This document shows, piece after piece, positions 42,175 to 53,784 of a DNA stretch of 64,000 nucleotides. How positions within the stretch are numbered: the first letter of the stretch is position 1; the number at the start of each line of letters is the position of its first letter. The notes under the pieces were generated by a model. It was given only the letters and a program-made list of their open reading frames with translations. It did not search any database and was not told where the DNA came from. Where the stretch lies: contig NC_012623.1 in the NCBI RefSeq assembly GCF_000022485.1, positions 868,001 through 932,000 of the forward strand, read 5' to 3'. The position numbers and the translations under genes were made by a program. The DNA is from Sulfolobus islandicus Y.N.15.51. Lineage in GTDB: Archaea; Thermoproteota; Thermoprotei_A; Sulfolobales; Sulfolobaceae.

Positions 42175-42393
42175 ATGGAGAAATTAGATCTTAGGGGAAA
42201 ACCATGCGAAGAATTTATTCTAGAAATTTCAAAATATTTGGTAGCTATGAAGGTAGGTGATAGCATATTAGTACTAACAGATAAAGATAGAGTTCTATGT
42301 ACTCATCAACTTCTGAGAAATGCTCCTAGGTACCTTTTTAAAGCGGATGTAGTTGACGACTATGCTGAGATTACTATAAAAAGACTAAGATAG
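42175..42393 (+). CDS. TusA/SirA-like small protein
   Basis: 72 residues: [11 protein letters not shown] near the N-terminus is in the place of the CPxP motif of TusA, with C only and no second Pro, and the rest fits the two-layer alpha/beta sandwich. Possible sulfur carrier. TATA-like CTTTTTAAT near 42142 predicts a leaderless message. It is convergent with the large membrane protein gene. Confidence 0.65.
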   Translation: MEKLDLRGKPCEEFILEISKYLVAMKVGDSILVLTDKDRVLCTHQLLRNAPRYLFKADVVDDYAEITIKRLR

Positions 42394-42397
42394 GAAA

Positions 42398-44305
42398 CTA
42401 TCTCATGTAACAGATTGAATCATTAACAACTCTTAAATTTGTACCCTTTTCTTGTAGTACAAGATCTATGAACTTACCATAATCTAATGCTATTCCCAAC
42501 TCACTAAGTTTTACGCATCCTTCCTCTATCACTTTTTGCAAGATGAGATCATAATTATCATTAATCAAGTTAATAACATCAGCAATTTCATTCTTATGAG
42601 TTATTATACTGGACAAATCTTGAATTACTTGAAGCGAAGAAGATAACGTTTCTATTCTCTTACATATCGGCTTAGTGGAGTCATTTATTTCTTTTTCAAG
42701 CAAGTTAATAAGCTCGAATTCTTTATATCTACTTAATGAAGGTATCTCGTTCTTGATGTGTTCGTAATCCTCTTTAACTTTAGCTAACACACTAGAAGCT
42801 GTCTTTAAACCTTGCTCTAAGATTTCCCTACTTTTTATTATGAAGACAGCAAGTTTCTCGTCATTGAGCTTTATTATGTTCTTCAATAATTCTTGATTCA
42901 TATGTAAATTAAGAGAATTAGATAATTGTAAAAACCTTAGCATCAGTTCTGTACATGTCTTGCAACTTTCTAAATTTTCTTTACTAAGTAGTATCTTTAG
43001 ATACTTAATTGACATTTCTATATTAAGTCTTACATCAATTATTTCGTTCTCGTAGTTCTTGCCTAACAACAGTTCCAATGAACTACTTATACTTTCAATA
43101 TATTTATATAACAAGTTCACATTTTCATTCATTCTCATCATTAATTTATTTATCCTAATAACTCCCTCATCATTAATTTTTATAGGCTCAGATAACTGTT
43201 CTATTTTATCTAACACAATACCATAATTTTTAATTTCATCTACAATTTCGTTATATCGTGATATTTGATCAAATAGATAATCGTTAATACTTCTTTCTAG
43301 CTCTAATCTTTTGGCGTTTAATTCTAGCTCAATATTTTGCAAAGTCTTTATATCAGATATATTTTCCAAGTTATTTGAAATGTCAGCAAAGAACTTATTA
43401 TACTTCTGAATCAAAGGAGTTAGCTCTATATCATTAGTATCCTTTGCGAGTAATTTTATCTTTTCTAATATTCCTTTAAGGTCGTCTATATTTTCATCGA
43501 TTCTATTTCTCATCTCAACTACTTCTTTTTTAACGTAGAAATTAGCTTTAATCAGTGATACTATAGAAGGAATTATATTTAAAATCAAAGTTAATACTGA
43601 AACTAAGGTTATTACTTCTAAACTCTGATTATTTAGATAAAGAAAGATAGAAAGTGGTAAAAATCCAGTTAAGCTAAATAACTCTCTTATACTAAACAAT
43701 ATACCAGTAACCAGAACTAATATAATAGATACCAAGGGTAAATAACTATACAATATTAGGGTATAATGTAGAGTAATAGGTATTATTAGTAAAGGTAATG
43801 CAGATAAAATATTTACTATGATTTTACTATTTTTTTCAGCAATTCCAAAAGGTAAAAACAATAAAAAGAAGGGATTGTAGATTGATAAAAGTATTGAACT
43901 AGATACTATTATACCTCCTACAGAACTATATCTTAAAATGGAAAATAGAGGTATTATAAATACAAAAATTAACAACAGCAGTATTTCTATTAGATATTTA
44001 ATTGAGTAGCTTTGAATCAGAGGATATAGTGCGACATTATATAGTACTTTATAAATCGCAGCACTGTCTATAATATATATTGATAAAAGTATTATAGAAA
44101 GAGGTTTATGAAAGAAAAACGAAATTACCGAGATAATCGCTATGGCAAAATATATATAATCGCTAGGCAAAAACGAAATAAAGATTTTGTATGATAGAAT
44201 TGCGTTAATTACTGCTACTATTACTCTATTTATGTAATCATATATAGTTTCACTATTTGGCTCCGGGTTCTTTATAAACATGCTTAAGATAATATTATCT
44301 CTCAA
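42398..44305 (-). CDS. Large polytopic membrane protein with cytoplasmic coiled coil
   Basis: 635 residues, not recognised. The first about 265 residues contain 8-10 hydrophobic segments; the remaining about 370 form long charged helices with heptad patterns (e.g. VEMRNRIDENIDDLKGILEKI) and a CxxC (SCKTC) near residue 450. This resembles a membrane-anchored scaffold rather than a transporter. Single gene, divergent from sod across 64 bp. Confidence 0.75.
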   Translation of the reverse strand: MRDNIILSMFIKNPEPNSETIYDYINRVIVAVINAILSYKIFISFLPSDYIYFAIAIISVISFFFHKPLSIILLSIYIIDSAAIYKVLYNVALYPLIQSYSIKYLIEILLLLIFVFIIPLFSILRYSSVGGIIVSSSILLSIYNPFFLLFLPFGIAEKNSKIIVNILSALPLLIIPITLHYTLILYSYLPLVSIILVLVTGILFSIRELFSLTGFLPLSIFLYLNNQSLEVITLVSVLTLILNIIPSIVSLIKANFYVKKEVVEMRNRIDENIDDLKGILEKIKLLAKDTNDIELTPLIQKYNKFFADISNNLENISDIKTLQNIELELNAKRLELERSINDYLFDQISRYNEIVDEIKNYGIVLDKIEQLSEPIKINDEGVIRINKLMMRMNENVNLLYKYIESISSSLELLLGKNYENEIIDVRLNIEMSIKYLKILLSKENLESCKTCTELMLRFLQLSNSLNLHMNQELLKNIIKLNDEKLAVFIIKSREILEQGLKTASSVLAKVKEDYEHIKNEIPSLSRYKEFELINLLEKEINDSTKPICKRIETLSSSLQVIQDLSSIITHKNEIADVINLINDNYDLILQKVIEEGCVKLSELGIALDYGKFIDLVLQEKGTNLRVVNDSICYMR

Positions 44306-44340
44306 AGATATATATGGTTTACTAGCTTTAGTAAGTTAAA

Positions 44341-44348
44341 GATATAAA
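44341..44348 (+). promoter_or_regulatory. TATA box of sod
   Basis: GATATAAA 22 nt before the ATG at 44370, predicting a leaderless transcript. Confidence 0.6.
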
Positions 44349-44369
44349 CGGTTCTTCATATCTATACCT

Positions 44370-45005
44370 ATGACTCTCCAAATTCAGTTTAAAAAGTACG
44401 AATTGCCTCCATTACCCTATAAGGTAGATGCATTAGAACCATATATAAGTAAAGATATAATTGATGTACATTATAATGGGCATCATAAAGGCTATGTAAA
44501 TGGAGCAAACTCACTCCTAGAAAGACTAGAAAAAGTAGTAAAAGGAGATTTGCAAGCTGGGCAGTACGATATTCAAGGCATTGTGCGTGGCCTTACGTTT
44601 AACATTAATGGGCACAAATTGCATGCCTTATATTGGGAAAATATGGCACCAAATGGGAAAGGTGGTGGAAAACCTGGTGGTGCACTAGCAGACTTAATAA
44701 ATAAACAATATGGTAGTTTTGATAGGTTTAAGCAAGTATTTACTGAAACTGCTAATTCACTACCAGGAACTGGTTGGGCTGTTCTCTATTATGATACTGA
44801 GTCAAGCAATTTACAAATTATGACGTTCGAAAATCACTTCATGAATCATATAGCAGAAATACCTATAATATTAATATTAGATGAATTCGAGCACGCGTAC
44901 TATCTTCAGTACAAGAACAAGAGAGCTGATTACGTTAATGCATGGTGGAATGTAGTAAATTGGGACGCAGTGGAAAAGAAGTTACAGAAATATTTAACGA
45001 AGTAA
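44370..45005 (+). CDS. sod: Superoxide dismutase (Fe type)
   Basis: 211 residues. Metal ligands lie in [28 protein letters not shown], and the C-terminal [19 protein letters not shown]. Closely resembles the known Sulfolobus iron SOD. Single gene with its own promoter. Confidence 0.97.
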   Translation: MTLQIQFKKYELPPLPYKVDALEPYISKDIIDVHYNGHHKGYVNGANSLLERLEKVVKGDLQAGQYDIQGIVRGLTFNINGHKLHALYWENMAPNGKGGGKPGGALADLINKQYGSFDRFKQVFTETANSLPGTGWAVLYYDTESSNLQIMTFENHFMNHIAEIPIILILDEFEHAYYLQYKNKRADYVNAWWNVVNWDAVEKKLQKYLTK

Positions 45006-45038
45006 TAGTTTTTTATCCATCATCGCATTTTTCTTAGT

Positions 45039-46124
45039 ATGGTATCTGCAATTGTACTAGCTGGAGGTTATGCTACTAGACTTAGGCCCTTAAGTTTGAC
45101 TAAGCCGAAAGCTCTTTTCCCTATTTTAAATAAACCTATTCTAGGTTATATTCTAGAAAGTCTTATGAATTCTGGTGTTGTTGATATATATTTATCATTA
45201 AGAGTAATGGCTGATAAGATAATTGACTACTTAAAGGATATTAATATGATAGATAAGGTTAAGATTGAAGTTGAAGATGAGCCTTTAGGTGATGCGGGTC
45301 CTTTAAAACTGATTTCTGAGAAGCATAATTTAGATGAGGATGTTCTAGTTATATATGGAGATATTTATAGTGAAATAGATGTGAAATCACTTCTAGATTT
45401 TTATTATAAAAAGAGTTGTGATGCTGTAATAGTAGGAACGGAGGTACAAGATCCTAGAAGATATGGCGTACTTTATACCGAAAATGACATATTAGTGGAA
45501 TTAATAGAAAAACCTAAAAAACCCATAAGTAATTTAATTAATGGTGGAGTATATATTTTTAAAAAGGATCTATTCAAGTTAGTGGATACTCCATCTTCTA
45601 TTAGTAAAGACTTCTTACCTAAGCTACTTAGAACCAAATGCATTGCGGTATATAAATATCATGGGATATGGGCGGATATAGGAATCCCTGACGACTATCT
45701 TAGGCTTAATTTTGAGGTACTAGTACAAAAATACCCTAAGGGCTATATTAATTCATCAGCTAAGGTTAGTGAGAAATCTACACTCATTCCTCCTTATTAT
45801 ATTGGTTCAAAAAATGTCATTGAAGATGACGTTTACATTGCGTCCAATACTATTTTGGGCAATGATGTGGAAGTAGGAAAAGGAACTTACATATCTGAGA
45901 GTATCCTAATGAATAAGGTGAAGGTTAAAGAGTATACATATATATCTGGGTCTATAATAGCTGACAAAACTAAGATAGGAAGATGGAATCATATACTAGA
46001 TGGGTCTATTTTAGGCGAAGAGGTAATTACTAGTGATGGAGTGCTTATAAATCGACGCACGATAATCTTGCCTAATAAGGAAGTAAAGGAACATGTATAT
46101 GATAAAGGTAAAATAATATTGTAA
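45039..46124 (+). CDS. Sugar-1-phosphate nucleotidyltransferase
   Basis: 361 residues: nucleotide-binding [23 protein letters not shown], catalytic region VIYGDIYSE and NGGVYIFKK, then a left-handed beta-helix of hexapeptide repeats (about 235-350). Family members activate mannose- or glucose-1-phosphate, here probably for glycan or S-layer glycosylation; substrate not determinable. It is followed by the DUF364-like gene. Confidence 0.85.
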   Translation: MVSAIVLAGGYATRLRPLSLTKPKALFPILNKPILGYILESLMNSGVVDIYLSLRVMADKIIDYLKDINMIDKVKIEVEDEPLGDAGPLKLISEKHNLDEDVLVIYGDIYSEIDVKSLLDFYYKKSCDAVIVGTEVQDPRRYGVLYTENDILVELIEKPKKPISNLINGGVYIFKKDLFKLVDTPSSISKDFLPKLLRTKCIAVYKYHGIWADIGIPDDYLRLNFEVLVQKYPKGYINSSAKVSEKSTLIPPYYIGSKNVIEDDVYIASNTILGNDVEVGKGTYISESILMNKVKVKEYTYISGSIIADKTKIGRWNHILDGSILGEEVITSDGVLINRRTIILPNKEVKEHVYDKGKIIL

Positions 46125-46135
46125 AGAGTGATAAT

Positions 46136-46840
46136 TTGATCCTTAGGGAAGTTATTGAGGAATTATCATATCAGTTAAAGCAAAGGAAGATTATAAACGT
46201 ATGTGTTAGCCCTACTTATACATCAGTAATGTTAGATGATCAATCCATGGGAATTTCGCATACTATAATAGATGGTGAGATAGAAGGTGCTGGTGAGATA
46301 ATAGGGAAAAATGCATATAATGTTGTAATAAATAATCTGGATTCGAATTTACAAAGATCTTTATCTCTAGCAATTCTAAATGCTTTAGGAGATATAAATG
46401 ATTTTACGCAAGGTGATCCTATTAATTTATACTCTGGAGGAAAGCTTTGCGTATTTGGTTTTTCACCACAATTATCATATAGTAATTTCGATAGCGTGAT
46501 TGTTTACGATTTTATATCTATGGAAAATAAGAGGGTGGGTAGTACTGAAATAAGACCTTTCTCTTCATTATCTCATGAAGTATGCTCTACTGCACTCATT
46601 TTTGCATCTTCTCTAGTCAATAATACAATAGATAGGATTCTTAGTCAGATCTCAGCTAATCACCTAATTCTAACTGGCATTTCTTCGGTAGATGCACCGA
46701 TTTCGCTTAAAAATCATGGATTTGAAGCCCTTGGCAAATTATTTCCAATAGAGAAATACCGAGTATTTCGAACGATATGTGAAGGGGGTAGTAGTAGGTT
46801 ATTGAGTAAATATATGACAAGATATTTTAAAAAGTTGTAG
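46136..46840 (+). CDS. DUF364-like protein
   Basis: 234 residues starting at TTG 46136. The sequence suggests the DUF364 (putative metal-chelation) fold: SMGISHTIIDGEIEGAGEI in the N-terminal part and VYDFISMENK..GSTEIRPF followed by LILTGISSVDAPI in the C-terminal part. Function unknown. Starts 11 bases after the nucleotidyltransferase; its 3' end overlaps the convergent gene by 14 bases. Confidence 0.6.
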   Translation: MILREVIEELSYQLKQRKIINVCVSPTYTSVMLDDQSMGISHTIIDGEIEGAGEIIGKNAYNVVINNLDSNLQRSLSLAILNALGDINDFTQGDPINLYSGGKLCVFGFSPQLSYSNFDSVIVYDFISMENKRVGSTEIRPFSSLSHEVCSTALIFASSLVNNTIDRILSQISANHLILTGISSVDAPISLKNHGFEALGKLFPIEKYRVFRTICEGGSSRLLSKYMTRYFKKL

Positions 46841-48008
46841 GCTGTATTTCATCAACTTTTGAATAGCATTTCCCATTATAATATAGCATAGAATCTTGGC
46901 AACCATTATTCTTCACTATAGTAATTCTCGCATCTATAATATCAAGGTAACGATTAGCTTTTATACTATCGAAAAGTTTGAGATAAGCTATTGCCGCTCT
47001 TGCAATAACCTTAGGATTATCTAGAGAACCTCCTAACGCACTGCTTAATCCCTTGAGAGCTAAATTTTTGTATGTTTCATCACCAGTTATATTCCATAAT
47101 CGTGAAAAGAATATGGAAGCTTCAGAGTTTGAAATTGGCTCTAAATAAGGTATTTTGGTTATATCATCAACTTCCTTTATGTCTCTAAAACCTTTTTCGT
47201 GTTGTAAATTATTCTTTATGTATTCTGCAATTTTTATAGAAAGATTAAGATAGTCTTCATTTAGTGTTCTTTCATATTCACTAACTAATGCGTTACCTGT
47301 TAAAGCTTCATCAAGTAAAATTCCCTTACTTTCTTTTCTCTTACTTCTATATACTTCACCGCTACCAGCATCTATAAAATCTATTAATGTTTGTACACTA
47401 CTTATGCCGTAATTTACTAACATTGCAATGTTTGCAGAGTATTTCTCATCGATTTTTATTTCTCCTTTTCCTTCTAAAAGATATCTAGCTAAATCGTCAG
47501 AGTATTTTATTTTGTCTTTTATTTTAAGATATTCCTTATATACGTTAGTGTATGTAAAATAAACTTCTATCATTCTACTATCCGCTTCATAACCTTCAAT
47601 TACTCTATTTACTGTCTCATATATTATACTAGGAGTGGGTTCTAAAGGCCCGGGGGTATATTCTTCTAGTTTTATACCTTTTATTACTTTTCTTTTATAT
47701 TGATCCACTATCTCTCTCAGTTTGGTCTCAATAAATTTAAGATCTTTAGATTCTATTACCGCGATTAAATCTAGAGTAGGAGTAAGAATAGTAATTGTTG
47801 GTATTATTCCTCGTGTTAGTCTGATAGTATACGGAATGTATTCTAGTGCATCTACCTTTTTGCCTATATATTTTGAAAAAATTATTAACTCTTTTAGTTT
47901 TGAATAAATAATGTCACAGTCCTTGCAGTTTTCGTCGGTAAAAAATAGTAATATGGGCTTGTCGAAGAATTTAGCGTCATCAAGTATGCGTGAATTTAGT
48001 ATCATCAT
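46827..48008 (-). CDS. Thioredoxin-like protein with alpha-barrel region (DUF255/YyaL-like, short form)
   Basis: 393 residues. N-terminal thioredoxin domain with ENCKDCD (CxxC) and [14 protein letters not shown]; a C-terminal helical region ([11 protein letters not shown]...[15 protein letters not shown]...[22 protein letters not shown]) resembles the alpha/alpha barrel of YyaL/spermatogenesis-associated proteins, but is shorter than typical members. Divergent from a DUF2175 gene. Confidence 0.65.
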   Translation of the reverse strand: MMILNSRILDDAKFFDKPILLFFTDENCKDCDIIYSKLKELIIFSKYIGKKVDALEYIPYTIRLTRGIIPTITILTPTLDLIAVIESKDLKFIETKLREIVDQYKRKVIKGIKLEEYTPGPLEPTPSIIYETVNRVIEGYEADSRMIEVYFTYTNVYKEYLKIKDKIKYSDDLARYLLEGKGEIKIDEKYSANIAMLVNYGISSVQTLIDFIDAGSGEVYRSKRKESKGILLDEALTGNALVSEYERTLNEDYLNLSIKIAEYIKNNLQHEKGFRDIKEVDDITKIPYLEPISNSEASIFFSRLWNITGDETYKNLALKGLSSALGGSLDNPKVIARAAIAYLKLFDSIKANRYLDIIDARITIVKNNGCQDSMLYYNGKCYSKVDEIQPTTF

Positions 48009-48048
48009 TAACCGTAAGGCTTATTTACATATAAAACTTCTACTATCT

Positions 48049-48381
48049 ATGAGTCGTCCTGCTACAAAATGGAAGTGTGTGTTATGTAATAATACAATAT
48101 ATTGGGATGAGTTATTCACTTATTTAAAAAATGGTGTTGCTCATTATACATGTTTGAGAGAGAAAGCAATCAGGAATGCTAAGATTGATAGCAAAGAATT
48201 AACTTTGCTTTTAGACTCTCTAGAGGAAGAATTAAAATCAATAGTTTCTTATAAGCAAAAGTTGTCATCACTACAAAATGAGGAGGCAAAAAAGACGCTA
48301 GATCAAATTGAAAAGGATGCAGAGAAGAACGCCGGGATTTTAACCAGATTAATTGAGAAGTTTAGCGATCTTTCTCAATAA
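48049..48381 (+). CDS. DUF2175-type zinc protein
   Basis: 110 residues starting [29 protein letters not shown] near residue 10 and H-x-x-C near residue 34 can bind zinc, and the rest is a coiled helix. An A/T-rich TTATTTACATATAAAA (48020-48036) gives a leaderless promoter. Function unknown; the family is common in Sulfolobales. Confidence 0.75.
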   Translation: MSRPATKWKCVLCNNTIYWDELFTYLKNGVAHYTCLREKAIRNAKIDSKELTLLLDSLEEELKSIVSYKQKLSSLQNEEAKKTLDQIEKDAEKNAGILTRLIEKFSDLSQ

Positions 48382-48507
48382 ATTACAATGATATTGATAC
48401 GAAATTATTTTTATTAAAGTTACATGAATATTTTGGATCAAGTAAGTCTTCAATAGAGCCATGAACCATATTTCTTAAAAATGTAATGAGAGATAGTAGT
48501 ATTTGAT

Positions 48508-49290
48508 ATGATCTCTGTTAAGTTAGTCTCATATACGAATGATGGGGAGAAAGTCATTGCTATTGCAGCTAAGATGAGTAGGAGTAGGAAGGGTTGGGAT
48601 TATCATGAGAAGGAGATGAGCAATGACGAGGTCGAGATATGGATTAAGGACGCAATTCTCCATGGATACTGGAGTGTTCTTGAGCATTCTGTATACACGT
48701 TTTCGATAGAGGGCATTTCAAGAGTTGCATCCCATCAATTAGTGAGACATAGGATAGCCTCATATACACAAATGTCCCACCGTTTCGCTAAACCAGTTGA
48801 TGATTATTATAAGCCGATAGTTCCGCCATCAGCTAAGAAAAGGGACAGAGAGTTCATAGAGAAAGCGTATAAGGAAGCTTATGACAACTACTTCAATCTT
48901 TTACAATCTGGTGTACCAGAAGAAGATGCTAGATATGTGCTACCAAATGGAGTAAACACTAATATTGTAGTGACAATGAACGCTAGGGAATTATATAACT
49001 TCTTCGCGTTAAGGCTTTGTAGTAGAGCTCAGTGGGAAATCCGTGCCATAGCATGGATGATGCTTGAGGAAGTTAAGAAAGTCCATCCATACTTGTTTAA
49101 ATATGCTGGGCCAAATTGTATTATACATGAAAACTTCATAAGAAATGAAAACGAATCTATAACTTTAGAAGATATATTTAAAGATTACAAATTAGAGTTC
49201 ATATCTCAAAGGTGTATTGAGGGAGTGTTGAGAGATGGGATTAAAAAATGCGTTATAAATTCGCGTTCAATATTACATAATATTAAATAA
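48508..49290 (+). CDS. thyX: Flavin-dependent thymidylate synthase ThyX
   Basis: 260 residues with the ThyX signature [13 protein letters not shown] (RHRx7S), [13 protein letters not shown] upstream, and [12 protein letters not shown]. Makes dTMP with FAD and NADPH. Single gene; TATA candidate TTCTTAAAAATG near 48470. Confidence 0.96.
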   Translation: MISVKLVSYTNDGEKVIAIAAKMSRSRKGWDYHEKEMSNDEVEIWIKDAILHGYWSVLEHSVYTFSIEGISRVASHQLVRHRIASYTQMSHRFAKPVDDYYKPIVPPSAKKRDREFIEKAYKEAYDNYFNLLQSGVPEEDARYVLPNGVNTNIVVTMNARELYNFFALRLCSRAQWEIRAIAWMMLEEVKKVHPYLFKYAGPNCIIHENFIRNENESITLEDIFKDYKLEFISQRCIEGVLRDGIKKCVINSRSILHNIK

Positions 49291-49334
49291 CTTTCCTGTA
49301 GTATTGAACTTTTAACTGTAACTTTTTAACGAAG

Positions 49335-49343
49335 AGTATTTAA
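49335..49343 (+). promoter_or_regulatory. TATA box of the nuo operon
   Basis: GTATTTAAA about 30 nt before the nuoA ATG, consistent with a leaderless operon transcript; a second A/T block (TTTTATAT, 49353-49360) is too close to the ATG to be the TATA box for this start. Confidence 0.5.
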
Positions 49344-49369
49344 ATGATCATCTTTTATATACACATGCG

Positions 49370-49759
49370 ATGTCATTTACACAAGCTATTTTAGGATTTG
49401 GGATTCCCATTGTAGCTTTTCTGGCTGCTGGATACGGTCTTTACAAGTTCTTGCTGCTAATACTTCCATCGAAGCCTAACCCCTTAAAGGTTAGTCGATT
49501 TGAGGCAGGAAATATTCCAACGGGTTTAGGAAGACTTTGGTTCCCCTTACAATATTATGGTTATTTATTACTTTATGTTACCTTAGAGCCAATAATTGTA
49601 TTATTACTTCCGATTGCATTCTCTGACTATTACACGACACTAGTAGCTTTCAGGGATTTGCTATTGATAATTGTGCTGTTTATTGTTTTGATGTATCCTG
49701 TTCTATATTACGCCATTAAACAAATTAATTTATTATATCAGTGGGAGATGAGAAGATGA
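49370..49759 (+). CDS. nuoA: NADH dehydrogenase-like complex I subunit NuoA
   Basis: 129 residues with three membrane helices and the loop [27 protein letters not shown] typical of NuoA in two blocks. First gene of the operon; ends with ATGA overlap with nuoC. Confidence 0.9.
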   Translation: MSFTQAILGFGIPIVAFLAAGYGLYKFLLLILPSKPNPLKVSRFEAGNIPTGLGRLWFPLQYYGYLLLYVTLEPIIVLLLPIAFSDYYTTLVAFRDLLLIIVLFIVLMYPVLYYAIKQINLLYQWEMRR

Positions 49760-50250
49760 GCGAAGCGTTAAAAAGTCTTATAAATGATTTACAGACTAAG
49801 TTTAAATGTCAAGCTAAAATTGAAAATGATAGACGAATAACTGTGATTGTGCCTGATAAGAAGATTATGAAAGATGTAGCAAATCACTTAAAAAATTTTG
49901 GGTTCGATCATGTTAAAGCAGTAACTGGCATAGATTATCCTGAGCAAGAGAAACTAGAGGTGGTTTATCATATATCTTCATACTCAAATTTGGATCTGGC
50001 CAAAATAATACTAGCCTTAAGAATAACAGTAACGTATAAAGATCCTTCTTTGCCTTCATTATATTCAATATTTGAAAGTGCTTGGATTGGAGAAAGGGAA
50101 ACCTATGAGATGTTGGGGATTAGGTTTGAGGGTCATCCAGACCTTAGGAGATTTTTCTTGGATGAGGATTTTGAAGGAGTATATCCATTAAGAAAATCAT
50201 TTAAGATTAAGTTGGAGGGGATTTTCGTTGACAAGCCAACCACAGAATGA
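49756..50250 (+). CDS. nuoC: Complex I subunit NuoC
   Basis: 164 residues from ATG 49756. The NuoC signature [26 protein letters not shown] is present, followed by YPLRKSF. Hydrophilic arm subunit. nuoB, which normally separates A and C, is absent here. Overlaps nuoD by 23 bases. Confidence 0.93.
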   Translation: MSEALKSLINDLQTKFKCQAKIENDRRITVIVPDKKIMKDVANHLKNFGFDHVKAVTGIDYPEQEKLEVVYHISSYSNLDLAKIILALRITVTYKDPSLPSLYSIFESAWIGERETYEMLGIRFEGHPDLRRFFLDEDFEGVYPLRKSFKIKLEGIFVDKPTTE

Positions 50251-51460
50251 AGCACAAGAACAACTACTAGCAGCTACTGGGATGTCTGTGGAGTTCATAC
50301 CAGTTCAAGGGGAGCTTAATGTAGGTCCACAACATCCCGGTTCTGGTCATATGAGGATATTTGTAAAATTAAATGGAGATATCATAGAGGATGTAGACTT
50401 AGATGTCGGCTATGTTCATAGGACGGTGGAAAAACTTTCAGAAAATAGAAATTACATGCATCTTATACCTTTAGTAGAGAGGCCAGCAATTTTAGATTCT
50501 ATACATATGAATTTAGGCTATATTATTGCGGTAGAAAAGATTTTAGGAGTTGACGTCCCAGAAAGGGCACAGTATTTGAGAAGTTTTGCAGCAGAGGTAA
50601 ATAGGATAGCTAGCCACCTCTATGGATTAGGTATTTTGTCGATATTCCTAGGTCATTCTACTGGGTTTATGTGGGGTTTTGGAGATAGAGAAGTATGGGT
50701 TACCATATTGGAAGCATTAACGGGGGCAAGAGTTACTAATTCGTATGTAATACCGGGTGGAGTTAGAAGAGATATATCGCAAGAAATAAAAGATATGACC
50801 TTAAAAGCCATTTCATATCAGCGCAGAAGGCTAGAAGATTGGAAAAAAATCTTCTTTTACAATCCATCAATTAGAGCGAGGCTCGAAAATGTTGGAGTAA
50901 TGAGTAAAGAAAACGCTATCAAGTGGGGTGCTGTTGGGCCTAATTTAAGAGCATCTGGAGTATACTATGATGTTCGAAAGATAGAACCGTATGGAGCTTA
51001 TGATAAGTTAGACTTTGAGATTCCCGTATATAAAGAGGGAGATGGTCTAGCAAGAGGTTTAGTAAGATTAGAAGAAATCGAACAAAGTATGAGAATATTA
51101 GAGCAGATAATAAAGAATATACCAGAGGGTAATATTTTATCAGATAGGTTCTTTAAACAGATACCTCCTACTAGGCTTAAGAAGTATTGGGAAACATATA
51201 GACGTATTGTATTGCCAGGCTATTACGCTTCATTTAGACCACCTAAGGGTGAAGCTATATCTAGAGTTGAGGCTGGAAGAGGAGAGCTAGTATATTATGT
51301 AGTAAGTGATGGCTCTCCTAAACCTTATAGGTTAAGAATGATAACTCCCTCTTATAGGTCAATATATGTTTTTAAGGAATTATGTAAAGGTTCGCGATAC
51401 GCCGATTTAGTTTCGATTTACGGTAGTTTAGATTATTTCCCTCCGGAGGCTGATAGGTAA
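50228..51460 (+). CDS. nuoD: Complex I subunit NuoD
   Basis: 410 residues, start TTG 50228 (or ATG 50282). Conserved [28 protein letters not shown] and C-terminal [15 protein letters not shown]-like block; the Ni-binding cysteines of hydrogenases are missing, as in true complex I. Lines the quinone site. Confidence 0.94.
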   Translation: MTSQPQNEAQEQLLAATGMSVEFIPVQGELNVGPQHPGSGHMRIFVKLNGDIIEDVDLDVGYVHRTVEKLSENRNYMHLIPLVERPAILDSIHMNLGYIIAVEKILGVDVPERAQYLRSFAAEVNRIASHLYGLGILSIFLGHSTGFMWGFGDREVWVTILEALTGARVTNSYVIPGGVRRDISQEIKDMTLKAISYQRRRLEDWKKIFFYNPSIRARLENVGVMSKENAIKWGAVGPNLRASGVYYDVRKIEPYGAYDKLDFEIPVYKEGDGLARGLVRLEEIEQSMRILEQIIKNIPEGNILSDRFFKQIPPTRLKKYWETYRRIVLPGYYASFRPPKGEAISRVEAGRGELVYYVVSDGSPKPYRLRMITPSYRSIYVFKELCKGSRYADLVSIYGSLDYFPPEADR

Positions 51461-52518
51461 TGAGTGTTCTCTCCGCTTTACAATATTATTTCTTTTATCC
51501 TTCATTTTTCTTGACAGTAATATTTCCTGGACTAATATACACTCTAATTTTTCTTTTAGTCACTATATGGTTTGAAAGGAAAGCCGCTGCTATAGTTCAA
51601 CTCAGGTATGGTCCTTATTATGCATCTAAAAGGATAGGAGGATTGCTCCAGTTATTTGCAGACGCTATAAAATTTGTCTTCTCGGAAATAATAGTTCCTA
51701 ATGGAGTAAATCAAACACTCTATGCACTGTCCCCGGTCCTAGTTTTGATATTTGCGTTTTTGCCCATGTCTCTTATACCAATTTCCACTATTCCACCTCA
51801 AGGCTCTATTTTATCAGTGTACCATAGTATATTTTATGATAGCCAGATTCATCAAGGCGTTTTAGTTCCGTACCTTATCGAGTACAATTTGATAGGAATA
51901 ATTGCATTGGAATCTCTATATCCAATCCTTGTCATATTCTTGGCATGGAATACTAACAATAGATTTGCTGTAGTAGGATCTATAAGGGAAGCTTATCTGT
52001 CAGTATCTTATGACGTTCTAATAATAATTTCCACACTTGCGTTAGCATTAGAGTACCATACACTTGATGTCGCTAAGATCGTGACTTCTGGAATACCAGG
52101 ATTTATAGCTAATCCTATTGCGGCATTCGTTTTCTTAGTTGCAATGTTAATAGGTTCTTCAAGATTTCCTTTTGAAATAGTTGAAGCTGAAACTGAATTA
52201 GTTATAGGTCCTTACACTGAATATAGTGGTTTTCTATTTGTGTTAACCATGGCAGGTTCTTACATAGCGAATTTAGTTTATGCAATTCTTTTTGTGGACT
52301 TGTTTTTAGGTGGTTGGCTACCATTCACTGGATTTACTGGTGCAGTATTTACTGTTTTCAAAGCCGCAATAATAGTATTTTTTGCTGTTTTTCTTAGAGC
52401 GGTTTATGGAAGGTATAGGATAGATCAAGCTCTAAGGGGGAGTTGGAAGTATTTCTTCCCTCTTGCCTTAGCTTCCTTAATATTAGGTGTGGTGGTGGGT
52501 TATTTATGGATAAGGTGA
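51460..52518 (+). CDS. nuoH: Complex I subunit NuoH
   Basis: 352 residues with eight membrane helices. Quinone-site loop [33 protein letters not shown] is present in blocks, as is [24 protein letters not shown]. The ATG overlaps the nuoD stop by 1 base. Confidence 0.95.
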   Translation: MSVLSALQYYFFYPSFFLTVIFPGLIYTLIFLLVTIWFERKAAAIVQLRYGPYYASKRIGGLLQLFADAIKFVFSEIIVPNGVNQTLYALSPVLVLIFAFLPMSLIPISTIPPQGSILSVYHSIFYDSQIHQGVLVPYLIEYNLIGIIALESLYPILVIFLAWNTNNRFAVVGSIREAYLSVSYDVLIIISTLALALEYHTLDVAKIVTSGIPGFIANPIAAFVFLVAMLIGSSRFPFEIVEAETELVIGPYTEYSGFLFVLTMAGSYIANLVYAILFVDLFLGGWLPFTGFTGAVFTVFKAAIIVFFAVFLRAVYGRYRIDQALRGSWKYFFPLALASLILGVVVGYLWIR

Positions 52519-53009
52519 AAGAATATAAGAAAGAAAATATAGCAAGTCTATTTGCAGAACATATACAATCGATAGTTACGGGTATAAAGTATTTCGTAAA
52601 ACCTCAGAGAATAACGCTGCAATACCCAGAGGATAGTCTTAGTCTTCCTACTGGTTATAGAGGAATGATTAGACTTTACAAAGATGTATGTATAGGCTGT
52701 ACTTTATGTGCATTAATATGTCCAGCAGATGCTATGAAAATGGTAACGCAAAGTGGAAAGAAGTTCCCTCAAATAAATTATGGTAGGTGTGTCTTCTGTG
52801 GTTTCTGTGTAGACGTATGTCCAGTGGATGCGTTAAAAGAAACTAAAGTTCATGATCTCGTTTTTAATTCTAGAAAACAACTAATTTTTGACCCTGATAG
52901 ATTTAACGTAGATGTAGATGAGGTTCCCCTAGAAAATAAGCCAGTGAGAAAAGTAAAAGCAGTAGTAGATGAGAAGAGGGGGATAAAATATGTACCTGCA
53001 GACGAGTGA
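52506..53009 (+). CDS. nuoI: Complex I subunit NuoI (2x[4Fe-4S] ferredoxin)
   Basis: 167 residues from ATG 52506. Two cluster motifs, [12 protein letters not shown] and [22 protein letters not shown] just upstream serves as ribosome site. Overlaps nuoH by 13 and nuoJ by 20 bases. Confidence 0.95.
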   Translation: MDKVKEYKKENIASLFAEHIQSIVTGIKYFVKPQRITLQYPEDSLSLPTGYRGMIRLYKDVCIGCTLCALICPADAMKMVTQSGKKFPQINYGRCVFCGFCVDVCPVDALKETKVHDLVFNSRKQLIFDPDRFNVDVDEVPLENKPVRKVKAVVDEKRGIKYVPADE

Positions 53010-53493
53010 AATAATACAATATACATTGTTTGCATTTTTTGGGACTATGGCTATAGCGTTTTCGATATACATTGTCAGAGCTAAGAATGTATTTTATGGT
53101 GCAGTAAGTCTAGCATTTCTAGGTTTAAGCATAGCTGCACTAATAGCGTTAGAAGCACCTTCAACTTATGGCATATACTCAGTGTTTCACATTCTTCTTT
53201 ACGTGGGAGCGACTGTAACTTTCCTAGCTATTTCCTTAGTCATGTTTAAGGATCTAGAAGTTAGGATTCGTAGAGGATCATTAGGGATATTGGCCGGAGG
53301 AGCAGTAACTCTTCTATTCTTAATTACAATTTTTATATCTAATTTTAAAGTTTCTCCATCAACGTTGCAACCAATTAATTTCCAGATATTAGCTAATGAT
53401 CTTTTAGAAAACTATTGGTTCCCATTGATTATACTTATCGTAGCTCTATTAACTACTTTAATTGAAGCAATAGCTTTAGCTAGGAGGGATTAG
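52990..53493 (+). CDS. nuoJ: Complex I subunit NuoJ
   Basis: 167 residues with five membrane helices ([41 protein letters not shown]). Fits NuoJ by size, topology and order between nuoI and nuoK. Confidence 0.9.
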   Translation: MYLQTSEIIQYTLFAFFGTMAIAFSIYIVRAKNVFYGAVSLAFLGLSIAALIALEAPSTYGIYSVFHILLYVGATVTFLAISLVMFKDLEVRIRRGSLGILAGGAVTLLFLITIFISNFKVSPSTLQPINFQILANDLLENYWFPLIILIVALLTTLIEAIALARRD

Positions 53494-53495
53494 AA

Positions 53496-53783
53496 ATGAT
53501 GGATCTTGGTTTATTAGGTATCATAATATCTGGTCTCTTGATAGGGATAGGCATATATGGTCTATCCTCAACATCAAATATTATCCGAGTATTATTATCG
53601 TCCGAAATTATCTTAAATGCGTCAATTTTATTTGTTTTCTCCTATTCCAGTGTCGTAGGTATGGTCTACAAGCCTGTAATATTTTCCCTTTTCGCAATAG
53701 GTATGGCCTTAACAGAAGTTGTAGTCGCGTTCGCAGCTGTTCTCTTGTATTATAGACAAAAAGATAAACTGGAGGTGGAATAA
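53496..53783 (+). CDS. nuoK: Complex I subunit NuoK
   Basis: 95 residues with three membrane helices. Glu in the second ([14 protein letters not shown]) and third ([16 protein letters not shown]) helices match the proton-path glutamates of NuoK. Confidence 0.92.
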   Translation: MMDLGLLGIIISGLLIGIGIYGLSSTSNIIRVLLSSEIILNASILFVFSYSSVVGMVYKPVIFSLFAIGMALTEVVVAFAAVLLYYRQKDKLEVE

Positions 53784-53784
53784 A

